42,951 bases of DNA from a bacterium BMS3Abin15 (GCA_002923195.1 BDTH01000076.1:1-42951); one strand, 5' to 3'. Numbered from the stretch's first letter, positions 17,522 through 27,902 are shown. Notes: a model not told the origin generated them from the letters alone. Made by a program: numbers and translations.

Positions 17522-18154
17522 ATGGCACGTAATTTAGATTCAAAATGTAAAAAATGCCGAAGAGCTGGAGAAAAGCTCTTTCTTAAAGGTGATCGTTGTG
17601 ATTCTTCTAAGTGCGCTATGGTGAGAAAGCCATACCCACCAGGAATGCATGGCAAGAGTTTTTCCCGAGGCCTCAGCGAATACGGAAAACAGTTGGCAAT
17701 GAAACAGAAAATAAAAAGAATTTATGGAATTATGGAGCGGCAATTCAGAAAGCATTTTAAAGAAGTTAAAAGAAAAACAGGTGTTATTGGGGATCTTCTG
17801 ATGGCACGTTTAGAGATGCGCTTAGATAATGTGGTTTATCGACTTGGCATTGCTGTTTCTAGAACTCTAGCACGTCAGCTTGTGAGTCACGGGTATATTA
17901 AAGTAAATGGGAAAATAACCAATATTCCGTCCTACGAAGTTAAAATAGGCGATACTATTTCTATTAATGAATTAAAAAAAGAAAAAAATTATTTAAAAAA
18001 TCAACTTCAAGTCCTGAACAGCAAAAAGAATTTTCCAAAATGGATTGAATTTGATGCGTCTAAGCTAGAGGGGAAGATTAAAGCAATGCCAAAAAGAGAA
18101 GATATTGATGCCAATGTTGATCCTCAAGTAGTTGTAGAGTATTACTCTAGATAA
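17522..18154 (+). CDS. rpsD: 30S ribosomal protein S4
   Basis: CKKCRRAGEKLFLKGDRC..., LEMRLDNVVYRLGIAVSRTLARQLVSHGYIKVNGK. Confidence 0.97.
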   Translation: MARNLDSKCKKCRRAGEKLFLKGDRCDSSKCAMVRKPYPPGMHGKSFSRGLSEYGKQLAMKQKIKRIYGIMERQFRKHFKEVKRKTGVIGDLLMARLEMRLDNVVYRLGIAVSRTLARQLVSHGYIKVNGKITNIPSYEVKIGDTISINELKKEKNYLKNQLQVLNSKKNFPKWIEFDASKLEGKIKAMPKREDIDANVDPQVVVEYYSR

Positions 18155-18202
18155 TAAAAATTTAAATTGTTTTATAGTGTTAATAATTATTAATATAAAA
18201 AA

Positions 18203-19186
18203 ATGACAACAATATCACTCCCCCAAAATCCAAAGTATACCGAAATTGACAAGAACAGCGGAAAATTTGAAATCCAGGGATGTTATCCTGGTTATGGAGC
18301 AACTATTGGAAATGCTCTTCGTCGAGTCTTACTTTCGTCATTAGAAGGGGCGGCCATAACCTCCATTAAAATTAAAGGGGTATCACATGAATTCTCTACC
18401 GTTCCTGGAATAATAGAGGATGTTATCCAAATTATTTTGAATATGAAGAAAATTCGTTTTAAAATGCATGGCGATAATTCAGTCAAGGTGACTCTGAAAT
18501 CCAAGAGTGAAGGGAAAATTACAGCCAAGGACATAAAGTGTCCCTCCGATGTTGAGGTAGTTAATGTTGATCAGATTATTGCTACCGTGAATGATAAAAA
18601 AACTGAAGTGGAGATGGAAATGGATATTTCCAATGGACTTGGATATATACCCGTAGAGCAACAGGAGAAGGAAAATAAGGAAATAGGCGTTATGGCGATT
18701 GATGCGATACACACTCCTGTAAAAAGAGTAAATTATAGTGTAGAAAATATGCGCGTGGGAAAAAGAACTGATTATGACAAGGTTACGTTGGAGGTAGTAA
18801 CTGATGGCAGCATTTCCCCACAGGACGCATTTGTTAAAGCAAGCCAGATTTTAGTAGACCAATTTTCTTCACTTCTTAAGATAGCATCCGAAAAAGAAAG
18901 TGAAAAAAAGGAGGCAAAAAAGGAGCCATTTTTGAAAACAGAAGAAATTAAAAAAGAAGAAGGAGATATTGAGATTGATGCACAAGAAACCGAAGTTACA
19001 GAACTTAAAAATCTATCCACCAGAACATTAAATGTTCTTGAGTCTAACAATATCAAAAAGGTTAAAGATATAACCCAATTAACAGAAGAAGAAATAAAGA
19101 ATCTTGAAGGCATGGGAGATAAGGGAATAAAAGAAATTAGAAAAACTATTGGGGATTTTGGATTAACACTTAAAAGTCACGAATAA
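18203..19186 (+). CDS. rpoA: RNA polymerase subunit alpha
   Basis: YPGYGATIGNALRRVLLSSLEGAAITSIKIKGVSHEFSTVPGIIEDV; C-terminal HhH domain. Confidence 0.97.
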   Translation: MTTISLPQNPKYTEIDKNSGKFEIQGCYPGYGATIGNALRRVLLSSLEGAAITSIKIKGVSHEFSTVPGIIEDVIQIILNMKKIRFKMHGDNSVKVTLKSKSEGKITAKDIKCPSDVEVVNVDQIIATVNDKKTEVEMEMDISNGLGYIPVEQQEKENKEIGVMAIDAIHTPVKRVNYSVENMRVGKRTDYDKVTLEVVTDGSISPQDAFVKASQILVDQFSSLLKIASEKESEKKEAKKEPFLKTEEIKKEEGDIEIDAQETEVTELKNLSTRTLNVLESNNIKKVKDITQLTEEEIKNLEGMGDKGIKEIRKTIGDFGLTLKSHE

Positions 19187-19284
19187 TCACGAATTTTGAT
19201 GAAAAAGGTAAACTTTTTCATCTCGCTAATCAACGCGAATAATTCGGGATAGTTGGAGACAGATTCGAGTAGATTAGCGATTTA
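19178..19284. repeat. Composite inverted-repeat element from the rpoA stop to the rplQ start
   Basis: CACGAAT x2; stem GATGAAAAA-GGTAAAC-TTTTTCATC (19198-19222); TCGCTAATC (19223-19231) / GATTAGCGA (19272-19280), perfect 9 bp. Confidence 0.65.
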
Positions 19285-19291
19285 TATCATT

Positions 19292-19657
19292 ATGAAGCAC
19301 AGAAAAACAGGTCGAAAATTAAGCAGAGTTAAGAGACAGCGAGAAGCGCTTATGAAAACGCTTCTGGGGAGTTTGATTATGTCCGAAAAAATTATTACTA
19401 CTGAAGCTAAAGCTAAAGAAGCAAAGTTATTAATTGATAAGATAATTAACAAAGCTAAAAAATCAAAAGCTGACAGCAAATTAAAAGTTTCAACAGTAAG
19501 AGGGTTAAAGAATAAGATTCCATCAGGGGCTGTTGATAAGCTCAGGGGTGATTTTCTGAATAAATTTAACAAAAGAAAAAGTGGCTACACAAGAGTTGTT
19601 AAGTTGCCTCCTAGAAAAAGCGACAGTGCCAAAATAGCAGTAATTGAATTTGTATAA
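19292..19657 (+). CDS. rplQ: 50S ribosomal protein L17
   Basis: MKHRKTGRKLSRVKRQREALMKTLLGSLI; start moved from 19253 to 19292 on homology to L17 N-termini. Confidence 0.95.
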   Translation: MKHRKTGRKLSRVKRQREALMKTLLGSLIMSEKIITTEAKAKEAKLLIDKIINKAKKSKADSKLKVSTVRGLKNKIPSGAVDKLRGDFLNKFNKRKSGYTRVVKLPPRKSDSAKIAVIEFV

Positions 19658-19661
19658 GCAT

Positions 19662-20051
19662 ATGAATAGAAAATATCACTCATTTAATGTTCGAGGGAAG
19701 ATTTTAGGCAGGATAGCAGTTGATATTGCTAAAGTTCTTAGCGGTAAGGGAAAAATTGATTTTTCGCCTCATATTGATGCTGGTGATTTTGCTGTAGTGA
19801 CTGATTCTGATGAAATTGCGGTAACGGGGAATAAGAGGGAAGGGAAAATGTATCACAGATTTAGCGGATATCCCGGGGGGATAACTTCAATTTCTCTTGG
19901 GGACCAAATTGAAAAAGATTCAAGAAAAGTCATAGAGAAGGCTGTATTCGGAATGCTTCCAAAAAACAGATTGAGAGGAAAGATGATGAAAAGACTTTTT
20001 ATTTACAAGAAGGATGATAAGCATAGTCACAAAGTTGACATTAAGCATTAA
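19662..20051 (+). CDS. rplM: 50S ribosomal protein L13
   Basis: MNRKYHSFNVRGKILGRIAVDIAKVLSGKGK...VFGMLPKNRLRGKMMKRLFIY. Confidence 0.95.
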   Translation: MNRKYHSFNVRGKILGRIAVDIAKVLSGKGKIDFSPHIDAGDFAVVTDSDEIAVTGNKREGKMYHRFSGYPGGITSISLGDQIEKDSRKVIEKAVFGMLPKNRLRGKMMKRLFIYKKDDKHSHKVDIKH

Positions 20052-20060
20052 TATTTTTAT

Positions 20061-20555
20061 ATGGCGGTAAAGAAATCTCAAGAAAAAACCCCCGCAAATA
20101 CTGAAGTTAAACCGAGCAAGGAAGAAAATAAGGAGAAGAAGAGTGTTGCCAAGAAAGACAAGTATTTTTATGCTGTAGGCAGAAGGAAAACAGCAGTTGC
20201 TCAAATTTTTCTGTACACAGGAGCAGGGCTTAAGAAAGATGGTTCAGTTGTGAATAATATGAGTGTAGAGAATTATTTTCCTACTTCAACAGAGCAAAGT
20301 ATATTTTTTGCTCCTGTTAAAGCTGTAGGATTGGAAGATAAATCGAGAGTTTCTGTTTTAGTTAGAGGCGGAGGAAAAAAAGGTCAAGTGGAAGCAGCTC
20401 GTCTTGGAATAGCTAGAGCCCTGGTTAAATTTGATGGGAATTTAAAAAAAACCCTCAAGGGTTTTGGTTTCTTAACTCGCGATGCGAGAAAGGTTGAGCG
20501 TAAGAAACCAGGTCTTAAGAAAGCTAGACGTGCTCCGCAATGGAAGAAGCGTTAG
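20061..20555 (+). CDS. rpsI: 30S ribosomal protein S9 with Lys-rich N-terminal extension
   Basis: YFYAVGRRKTAVAQIFLY...LTRDARKVERKKPGLKKARRAPQWKKR. Confidence 0.96.
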   Translation: MAVKKSQEKTPANTEVKPSKEENKEKKSVAKKDKYFYAVGRRKTAVAQIFLYTGAGLKKDGSVVNNMSVENYFPTSTEQSIFFAPVKAVGLEDKSRVSVLVRGGGKKGQVEAARLGIARALVKFDGNLKKTLKGFGFLTRDARKVERKKPGLKKARRAPQWKKR

Positions 20556-20581
20556 GATTTGTATATATTTTTAGATATTTT

Positions 20582-20608
20582 AAAACCCGACATATTGTCG
20601 GGTTTTTT
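20582..20608. terminator. Rho-independent terminator between convergent genes (potentially bidirectional)
   Basis: AAAACCCGAC-ATATT-GTCGGGTTTTTT. Confidence 0.9.
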
Positions 20609-20622
20609 GATGAACACTTCTT

Positions 20623-22089
20623 TTAATTACCTAATCCCAGAATCCCGGTTTTTTCTGGGAAATTAATGGAATATAAACTTGATTGTCCCTCGTTGGTGTC
20701 TGTAAAATATATTTTGCTTTCAAAGAAATCAGTTATAACATTGGAATTATTAGTGTTGAGTGTTGTAATGTTCGTTAGGTTTCTATTGTCTCGATGGTCA
20801 AGTTCAACGATTTTTAATTCTTTTCCTACAGTAAAAATTACATGCTCGTAGTCTTTTGACCACTGGACATTATTAATTTTTTCAGAGAAGCGGGTTATGT
20901 ATTTTATGTCATTTTCCTGACGTTGTGGCTGGACGTCCCATTCCCTAGTGAAATAAACATTAATTTCATTATTGGTCCAGTATAAAATCTTTTTTCCGTC
21001 GTTAGAAAAATGTATATTGGAAGCATCTTGAGATAATTCGCTGAAATATTTTTCCTTTTCCCCGTCATTGTAAATATATAATTTACCGATTTTATTGAGA
21101 ATTGCCAGTCTCTTTTCATCGAAAACGATAATTCGATAAGAAACATCACTCATGTCATTGGGGGGAGAAGTGGTAACCTGTGAAATTATTTTGTTATTCT
21201 CCGGATTAATTCTGTAAACTATGCCGCTAGGCAATTGAAAATAATATATGTCGCGTGAGGAAATATCGTAACCAGATATGTTTTCCGCAATAATATTTTT
21301 TTCGGAATCACTAAGACTCATCCTGTATAGATTATTTTCTGAAATGTAATATATCGAATCCTTGCGCACAGAATCCCAGCGAACATTTTTCAATTCATCA
21401 GACTTAGTTATATTCTCAAGATTTATTATCTCTTTTTTCTTTATGTCAGCTATAAAATAATTTTTTCTTTCCCCATTAAAAGTAGGAATAATTAATTTAT
21501 GAGATTGGGGAGACCACTCAATATTCTCTTTTTCTTTTTCAAAGTCTTCCTTATTGAATCTATAGTCAGTCGAAGAAAACACTATTTCTATTTCTTCCGA
21601 ATCTAGGTCTAATATTTTTACGGAAAAATTTTGATCTTCATTTTGAGTATAAGCAACAAGCTTTCTGTCGGGAGACATAAAGAATTTTTCCATACCTGAA
21701 GTATTATAATTTTTTTTAGCGTATTCTTTTCTAGTCAAAAGAACATTCCAGAACTCAGTAGAAATTCCACTGTGGATAGTTATTTTTTTTGACCAATCAT
21801 TGTAATCAGACAACTTTAATTCTAGCAGATACTCTCCTGGCCTAATCCCGTCGATATGATAAGAATTATTTATCGGATTTAATTTTTTACTGGAGACTTG
21901 TTTTCCGTCAAGAAAGACACCTACTTTCTGGGGGTTAGGTTTTATGGTGATCGATCCAGAGTAAATAAAAATACCCCTTTCGAAACTAAATCGATATCCA
22001 CGGGCATAAAAAATAACCACAGGGGTGGTGGCGATAAAAAGCAACACTAGGATCCAAAAGAATATTCGTCTGAATTTTTTACTAGCCAT
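20623..22089 (-). CDS. Membrane-anchored PEGA-domain / beta-propeller-like protein
   Basis: N-terminal TM; GSITIKPNPQKVGVFLDGKQVSSKKLNPINNSYHIDGIRPGEYLLEL is PEGA-like; repeated KIL/WSPQSHKL propeller-like segments. Confidence 0.65.
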   Translation of the reverse strand: MASKKFRRIFFWILVLLFIATTPVVIFYARGYRFSFERGIFIYSGSITIKPNPQKVGVFLDGKQVSSKKLNPINNSYHIDGIRPGEYLLELKLSDYNDWSKKITIHSGISTEFWNVLLTRKEYAKKNYNTSGMEKFFMSPDRKLVAYTQNEDQNFSVKILDLDSEEIEIVFSSTDYRFNKEDFEKEKENIEWSPQSHKLIIPTFNGERKNYFIADIKKKEIINLENITKSDELKNVRWDSVRKDSIYYISENNLYRMSLSDSEKNIIAENISGYDISSRDIYYFQLPSGIVYRINPENNKIISQVTTSPPNDMSDVSYRIIVFDEKRLAILNKIGKLYIYNDGEKEKYFSELSQDASNIHFSNDGKKILYWTNNEINVYFTREWDVQPQRQENDIKYITRFSEKINNVQWSKDYEHVIFTVGKELKIVELDHRDNRNLTNITTLNTNNSNVITDFFESKIYFTDTNEGQSSLYSINFPEKTGILGLGN

Positions 22090-22185
22090 ATTTTCTTGTG
22101 ATCATGATAGCCGAAAATATACACTTTGTCCAATTTTTTATTTTCCAATAAAGTTGTATAATTTAGATAAGTAATTAAAGCATCT

Positions 22186-23793
22186 ATGAGCTTCAGCTTC
22201 TATTCCGTTTTTCCATTTTTAGCATCACTAGTGATGGTATTTCTTAGTGTTTTTGTTTTTCTTAAAAAGAGAAAATCCCATGTCAATCAGGGACTCAGTT
22301 TTTTCGCTTTCGTTAGCTTTATATGGTTGTCCCAATATGCTATTTCATATTCAACAAGCTCTGAGGGAATGGCACTTCTTTGGTTAAAAATAGGATATAT
22401 CGGTGTAATACTATTCCCACCTGCATTTTCACTTTTTATTTATGCGTTTCTAAAGGTAACTCATTATAAAAAAATAATTTACTTTTATTTTGCGTTAAGC
22501 TCTATATTTATTTACTTACTCTGGGCTACTAATTATTTTATAAACGGCACACATAAGTATTTTTGGGGATATTATCCCAAAGCTGGCCCCTTGCATCCGT
22601 TCTTTTTAACCTTTTTCGTTGCCACGGTATCTATTTGTTTAATACTATTGTTTACAAGTTGGATAAAAGCAAAAAAGAAAAAATCATTACATACACACAG
22701 AATACTTTATTTATTTTTGGGATATACAATTTATGTTATAGGCGCCGTGGACTTCGTTCCTAATTACGGAATAGAGATTTATCCGTTTGGCTGGATATTT
22801 GCGATTTTTTTTGTATCCATTATTACTTATGCCATCCTTAAGTACCAGCTAATGGACATAAGGGTGGTAATAAAAAGAGCTTTCTTTTATTCAATAGGAA
22901 TAGCTTTAGTTAGCGGAACAATAGTGGGCATAAGCTTTCTGGGCAGTTGGTTTACAAGAAACATCCCCGGTTTCCAATTCTGGATAGTACCGGCAGTTGC
23001 TGGATTCTTCGCTTTTATGGTGGGTAACATTTTCTGGCAAAAATCCAAGGAAGTAGAAAAAGCCTACGAAATAGAAAAACAAGCCCATGAAGAGCTGAGG
23101 CGTTTAAGCAAGGCCAAGGACGAATTCACTTTAGTCACCCAGCACCACTTGCGGACACCCTTGAGCATCGTTAAGGGGCATTTATCTAATATTTTAGAGA
23201 GTGATAAGACACTCAGCGATAGTACTAGGGATAGTCTGAATAAAACTATTAATTCCACCAACCGACTCACCAACCTCGTTGACGAACTGATTGACATAAC
23301 CCAAATGGAAGTAGGTAAGGAGGTTTTCGATATTAATCCTGTCGATATTAAGGAAGTGATTAATAGCATAGCAATTGAACTAGATACTGAGATTAAAAAG
23401 AAAAAACTGGATATAGAAATTACTCCTCAAAACAGCTGGCCTCAAATACCAGCTGATCTGGCAAAAATAAAGATAGCCTTGTTTAATTTAATAGATAATT
23501 CTATTAAATATACGGAACAAGGGAAGGTAACTATCAAAGGCGAAAAGAAAGGCAATTACTTTCAAATATCTATCAAGGATACTGGAATAGGAATGGATTC
23601 GGAAAGCACCAAGGATATATTCTCTAAATACTTTGAGAGAGGGAATAAGGCTCAAAAACTCTATGCTACTGGCAGGGGCATTGGATTATTTATCGCTGCC
23701 AACATAGTTAAGGCTCATAATGGAAAAATCTATGCCAAAAGTGAAGGGATTAACAAGGGAAGTGAATTTGTGGTAGAGTTAAAAATTAACTAG
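22186..23793 (+). CDS. Multi-TM sensor histidine kinase (copy 1)
   Basis: N-terminal TM array; H-box TQHHLRTPLSIVKG; HATPase NLIDNSIKYTE, DTGIGM, TGRGIGLFIAANIVKAHNGKI. Confidence 0.9.
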   Translation: MSFSFYSVFPFLASLVMVFLSVFVFLKKRKSHVNQGLSFFAFVSFIWLSQYAISYSTSSEGMALLWLKIGYIGVILFPPAFSLFIYAFLKVTHYKKIIYFYFALSSIFIYLLWATNYFINGTHKYFWGYYPKAGPLHPFFLTFFVATVSICLILLFTSWIKAKKKKSLHTHRILYLFLGYTIYVIGAVDFVPNYGIEIYPFGWIFAIFFVSIITYAILKYQLMDIRVVIKRAFFYSIGIALVSGTIVGISFLGSWFTRNIPGFQFWIVPAVAGFFAFMVGNIFWQKSKEVEKAYEIEKQAHEELRRLSKAKDEFTLVTQHHLRTPLSIVKGHLSNILESDKTLSDSTRDSLNKTINSTNRLTNLVDELIDITQMEVGKEVFDINPVDIKEVINSIAIELDTEIKKKKLDIEITPQNSWPQIPADLAKIKIALFNLIDNSIKYTEQGKVTIKGEKKGNYFQISIKDTGIGMDSESTKDIFSKYFERGNKAQKLYATGRGIGLFIAANIVKAHNGKIYAKSEGINKGSEFVVELKIN

Positions 23794-23879
23794 ATGTATG
23801 TAAAAAAAATAAAGCATGACATTTTGTTATTTTTTAAAAATAATGTAAAATTAAGACGTTAAGTATTAAAATAAAAAAA

Positions 23880-25043
23880 ATGAAATATTTTCAGAAACAA
23901 AAAAATAACCTATCAGGCGCAACATGGATTTGGGCGGTTGTAATTGTTTTTTTAGTTGTGATACTGGTAGTAACCGTCGGAGCATTTTTCAAGAGGACAA
24001 CTAGCCTAAATACGGAAAAATCAAAACAAGAAGAATCTTCACGAACATCGCAGCAAATTTCTTATATTCGATCAGTTAAGGATAACGAAGAAATGTCATT
24101 GCTGGGAGCCCATGAATTTGCCATCAGGGACAATTATTTGTATGTGACCACCGTTAGAGATCATGGCTTGGAGATTATGGATATAACCAACCCGGCCAAC
24201 CCTAAGCATATTGGAGCATTTTTTGACAATGACGAAACTCTGATGAGAAAAATTCATAGCGTGGCTCTTTATAGTAATTATGCATTTCTAGGAAGTATGG
24301 AGGATAATGCCATACAAGTTCTTGATATTTCAAATCCCAAAAATATATTGCCCGTGAAGTCGCTTAAGCTAAATTTCAAAGGCATTCACGGAATGTCGAT
24401 ACATGGAAGCTATCTCTATATTGCCTATTCTTCTGATGATACGGTTGAAATAATTGATATTTCTGATCCGACGAATCCGAAGGTCGCTGTTACATTATCC
24501 GATAATGATCAGATGTCCCTAGGAGCTCCGCATGAGTTTTTATTTGTGGGTAGTTATGCTTATGTTATTTCCGGAACTGAAGGTATGGAGATACTGGATA
24601 TTTCCGATCCGACTAACCCAAAACATGTAGCGGCAGTAAAGGATAATGATAAAGTCGCGCTTAGCGGGGGACATGGCATGGATGTCGCGGGGAATTATAT
24701 TTATACCGCTAGTTATGTTGACGGTTTTGCAATTTTTGATATTACGAATCCACAAAACCCCGTCCAAGTAGCAAAGATAGATCCAACTGAAAATAATGGC
24801 CTTATATCAGCTGCAGATGTGGATGTTTCAGGCAAGTATGCGTTCGTTGTTTCTGAGGTGGGTAATGCCGTCGTTATGATTGATGTTTCTAATCCTGCAA
24901 ATCCAATTATTAAAGATATGATTAGGGATGATGGTTCTGGAGATATGTTTCTTTGGAATGGACATTACGTGGAAACCTACAATAATTATATTTATGTAGC
25001 TGGATTACAGGATGGATTCGGGATTGTAAAGATCTTGGAGTAA
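23880..25043 (+). CDS. LVIVD-repeat beta-propeller protein with N-terminal TM
   Basis: Repeats such as LDISNPKNILPV, IIDISDPTNPKVAV, LDISDPTNPKHVAA, FDITNPQNPVQVA, IDVSNPANPIIKD. Confidence 0.85.
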   Translation: MKYFQKQKNNLSGATWIWAVVIVFLVVILVVTVGAFFKRTTSLNTEKSKQEESSRTSQQISYIRSVKDNEEMSLLGAHEFAIRDNYLYVTTVRDHGLEIMDITNPANPKHIGAFFDNDETLMRKIHSVALYSNYAFLGSMEDNAIQVLDISNPKNILPVKSLKLNFKGIHGMSIHGSYLYIAYSSDDTVEIIDISDPTNPKVAVTLSDNDQMSLGAPHEFLFVGSYAYVISGTEGMEILDISDPTNPKHVAAVKDNDKVALSGGHGMDVAGNYIYTASYVDGFAIFDITNPQNPVQVAKIDPTENNGLISAADVDVSGKYAFVVSEVGNAVVMIDVSNPANPIIKDMIRDDGSGDMFLWNGHYVETYNNYIYVAGLQDGFGIVKILE

Positions 25044-25074
25044 TTAAGTAAAAATTGGAACAATACAATAAGAT

Positions 25075-26526
25075 ATGAAATACTCTGCTTGGCATATAAT
25101 TGCTTTTTTGTTTACCCTGATTGGCATTCTGGCGATACTTTTTGTGGTGGGCATATCCTTTTTCTTCCACCGCTTTAATGTTAATCAGGTGGTGAATGAC
25201 AAAATTACAGACCTGGAACTTATATCTAATACGATAGCCGGACCATCGTGGACGGTAAAAGAGTCTTATCCCGGAACTATAGAAAATACGTTTAGGGGAG
25301 TGTTGAAGATGCCAGGGGTAAAATTTATACGTCTAATTAGTTCCGAAAGCAATATAATTGAAAAAAGTGGCAACATAGATGAGGTAAATAATGTGAATAT
25401 TGATAACCTGCCATTGTTCAGTAGAGACGTTTCTGTCCGTGATGGGACGCTTGATGGAGAATTAATTAAGGAATTCAGCATAAAAACGAGAGATGGGAGT
25501 GATTTGTGGATGGGAGTTTCCTTAATAAATGTAAAGAAAAATATTTTATTTTCCGCAGTTTTGATGGGGATAGTCGCTATGGTGTTAATGACCATAACAA
25601 TCATGGTGGTATTTTTACTGGTTCGCTATGTATTTATGAGTCCGTTAGCAGTATTGATGAGTGCATTCGGAAAATTAAAAAATAGCGATTATGACGTTCA
25701 GTTGGGAAAAGCCAGGATTATTGAGATGCAAGAAGTGTTTGATTCGTTTAATCAGATGGTCGCCAAGGTAAAAGAAGCAGAAGTAAAACTAGCGGAAGAA
25801 CTGAAAAGAGCTAAGGAAATCGACCGCATGAAGTCAGAATTTATCTCCGTTGCCGCCCACCAGCTTCGCACCCCTCTTTCTGCCGTTAAGTGGACAATGA
25901 AAATGCTGATAGACGGAGATATCGGCCATCTGACCCATGAGCAGAGAACTTTTTTGATGCAGGGATACATAAGCAACGAGAGAATAATAAACTTAGTTAA
26001 CGATTTATTAAATGTAGCCAGGATTGAAGAAGGTCGTTTTGGATATAAATTTGCCATGATTCAGATAGAAGATTTGATTGAGAGCATAGTTCTTGACATT
26101 AAGCATAAAGTGAAGGAAAAGGAACTAGATTTCAAATTTGAAAGATCCGGACTTCCGAAACCGCCAAAAATTAAAATAGATCCTTCCAAGATGCGATTAG
26201 TTATACAGAATTTACTGGACAATGCCGTTAAATATACGCCCAAAAAGGGTAAGGTGACAATTTCCGTTAAGTATAGTAAACTGGGAGTAGAAGTGGCTAT
26301 TAAGGATACTGGCATGGGCATTCCTAAAGAACAGCAGAAACAGTTATTTACTAAATTTTTCCGGGGCAATAATGCTGTTAAATCGCAAACAGAGGGAACC
26401 GGCCTGGGACTTTTTATTGTAAAGAATATTGTCGAAAAGCATTATGGAAAAATATGGGCGGAGAGTGAAGAAAACAAAGGTACTACATTCCGCTTTACTA
26501 TTCCATTTCAAGCCGACATAGAATAA
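25075..26526 (+). CDS. HAMP-containing sensor histidine kinase
   Basis: Two TMs, HAMP-like segment, AAHQLRTPLSAVKW, NLLDNAVKYTP, GTGLGLFIVKNIVEKHYGKI. Confidence 0.92.
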   Translation: MKYSAWHIIAFLFTLIGILAILFVVGISFFFHRFNVNQVVNDKITDLELISNTIAGPSWTVKESYPGTIENTFRGVLKMPGVKFIRLISSESNIIEKSGNIDEVNNVNIDNLPLFSRDVSVRDGTLDGELIKEFSIKTRDGSDLWMGVSLINVKKNILFSAVLMGIVAMVLMTITIMVVFLLVRYVFMSPLAVLMSAFGKLKNSDYDVQLGKARIIEMQEVFDSFNQMVAKVKEAEVKLAEELKRAKEIDRMKSEFISVAAHQLRTPLSAVKWTMKMLIDGDIGHLTHEQRTFLMQGYISNERIINLVNDLLNVARIEEGRFGYKFAMIQIEDLIESIVLDIKHKVKEKELDFKFERSGLPKPPKIKIDPSKMRLVIQNLLDNAVKYTPKKGKVTISVKYSKLGVEVAIKDTGMGIPKEQQKQLFTKFFRGNNAVKSQTEGTGLGLFIVKNIVEKHYGKIWAESEENKGTTFRFTIPFQADIE

Positions 26527-26565
26527 CTAATAATTTTTTGAAAATTTAGCAAACTTAATAAAACT

Positions 26566-26591
26566 CTAATATTTTATAAATAAAATATTAG
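26566..26591. repeat. Perfect AT-rich palindrome upstream of the receiver-domain gene
   Basis: CTAATATTTTA-TAAA-TAAAATATTAG. Confidence 0.6.
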
Positions 26592-26608
26592 AAGTTCCAC
26601 TAAGAAAT

Positions 26609-27400
26609 ATGTCTAAGAAACAAAAAATATTAATCGTCGAAGACGAAAAAATTCTACTGGATGCTATAGCTAAAAAGCTCCAAAAAGAAGATTATGAAAT
26701 CGTCACTGCTTTGGATGGAGAAGAGGGGCTTGAAAAGATAGAGAAAGAAAGGCCTGATCTGATTCTTTTAGACATCTTGATGCCTAAGGTTAATGGCATA
26801 GAAGTTTTGGAGAAGATGCATAATGACGAAGAGCTTTCAAAAATACCTGTGATAATAATTTCCAACTCCGGACAGCCGGTAGAAATAGAGAAAGCGTTAT
26901 CTTTAGGCGTGAGAGATTATTTAGTCAAGGCCGAATTTGATCCTGACGAGGTGCTTAAGAAGGTAAACAACGTTCTTTTGGGAGAAGATAGTGGCTCCGG
27001 AGAATCAGAAAAAGGAAGTAATGCATCGAAAAAGGTGTTGATCATTGAGGATGATCAACTGCTACGCGATTTGTGCAGCCGAAAAATTATCTCAGAAGGC
27101 TTTAATGTGGAGACAGCCATTGATCCTAAGGTAGGATTAGATAAGGTAATAAAATTTAAACCCGATATTATTTTGTTAGATTTAGTTCTTCCAGGAATGA
27201 GCGGCTTTGATGTTCTAAAAGAGATAAAATCTAATTCTGATAAAGAAATAGCAAAAATACCGGTAATAATCCTTTCTAATTTGGGGCAGGAGTCGGATAT
27301 TAAAAAAGGAGAGGAGCTGGGAGCAGAGGATTACCTGATAAAAGCTACGACCACTACCGATGAAATTGTAAAAAAAGTAAAAAAGGTGCTGGGAGCTTAA
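26609..27400 (+). CDS. Response regulator with two receiver domains and no output domain
   Basis: ILIVEDEKILLDAI...LILLDILMPKVNG...DYLVKA; VLIIEDDQLLRDLC...IILLDLVLPGMSG...DYLIKA. Confidence 0.92.
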   Translation: MSKKQKILIVEDEKILLDAIAKKLQKEDYEIVTALDGEEGLEKIEKERPDLILLDILMPKVNGIEVLEKMHNDEELSKIPVIIISNSGQPVEIEKALSLGVRDYLVKAEFDPDEVLKKVNNVLLGEDSGSGESEKGSNASKKVLIIEDDQLLRDLCSRKIISEGFNVETAIDPKVGLDKVIKFKPDIILLDLVLPGMSGFDVLKEIKSNSDKEIAKIPVIILSNLGQESDIKKGEELGAEDYLIKATTTTDEIVKKVKKVLGA

Positions 27401-27419
27401 ATTAATATAAGGCTATATC

Positions 27420-27845
27420 ATGGATGAAAAACAAAATAAAACCGCGGTTTATTATGTGGAAGACGAGCCCGATTTGGTTGAGCTTTGTAAAATCGCATTT
27501 CAAATAAACGGATTTAATATGCAGAGTGTCGCAACGGGAGAAGGGGCGATGGAAGATGTAAAAAAAATCATAAACAAAGAAATTGATCCTCCCAGCGCAT
27601 TTATTCTTGATATTCTTCTGCCGGGTATCTCTGGAATGGATATTTTAAGGGAAATAAGAAAACATAAAGAACTTAATAGAATTCCGATCGTGCTGTTTAC
27701 CAACTATAGCGATAAAAAAATACGAGATGAAGCGGAAAATACGGAAAATACCGAGTACGTGTTAAAAACAGATGTTATACCAACCCAGCTGGTTAAGATT
27801 GTGTCTAAGAAAATAGAAGAATCCAAAGTAAAGTACAAGAAATAA
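27420..27845 (+). CDS. Single-receiver response regulator
   Basis: VYYVEDEPDLVELCK...AFILDILLPGISGMDILREI...VLKTD. Confidence 0.88.
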   Translation: MDEKQNKTAVYYVEDEPDLVELCKIAFQINGFNMQSVATGEGAMEDVKKIINKEIDPPSAFILDILLPGISGMDILREIRKHKELNRIPIVLFTNYSDKKIRDEAENTENTEYVLKTDVIPTQLVKIVSKKIEESKVKYKK

Positions 27846-27880
27846 CGTATATTTAATTAAGATTATCTATATCAAAAAAG

Positions 27881-27902
27881 AGCGGTGATGACCGCTTTTT
27901 TA
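27881..27902 (+). terminator. Rho-independent terminator
   Basis: AGCGGT-GATG-ACCGCT followed by T-tract. Confidence 0.85.

Noticed and set aside
26566-26591. AT palindrome CTAATATTTTATAAATAAAATATTAG as a terminator of the upstream kinase gene
   Set aside because: No GC in the stem and no following T-tract; kept only as a repeat.
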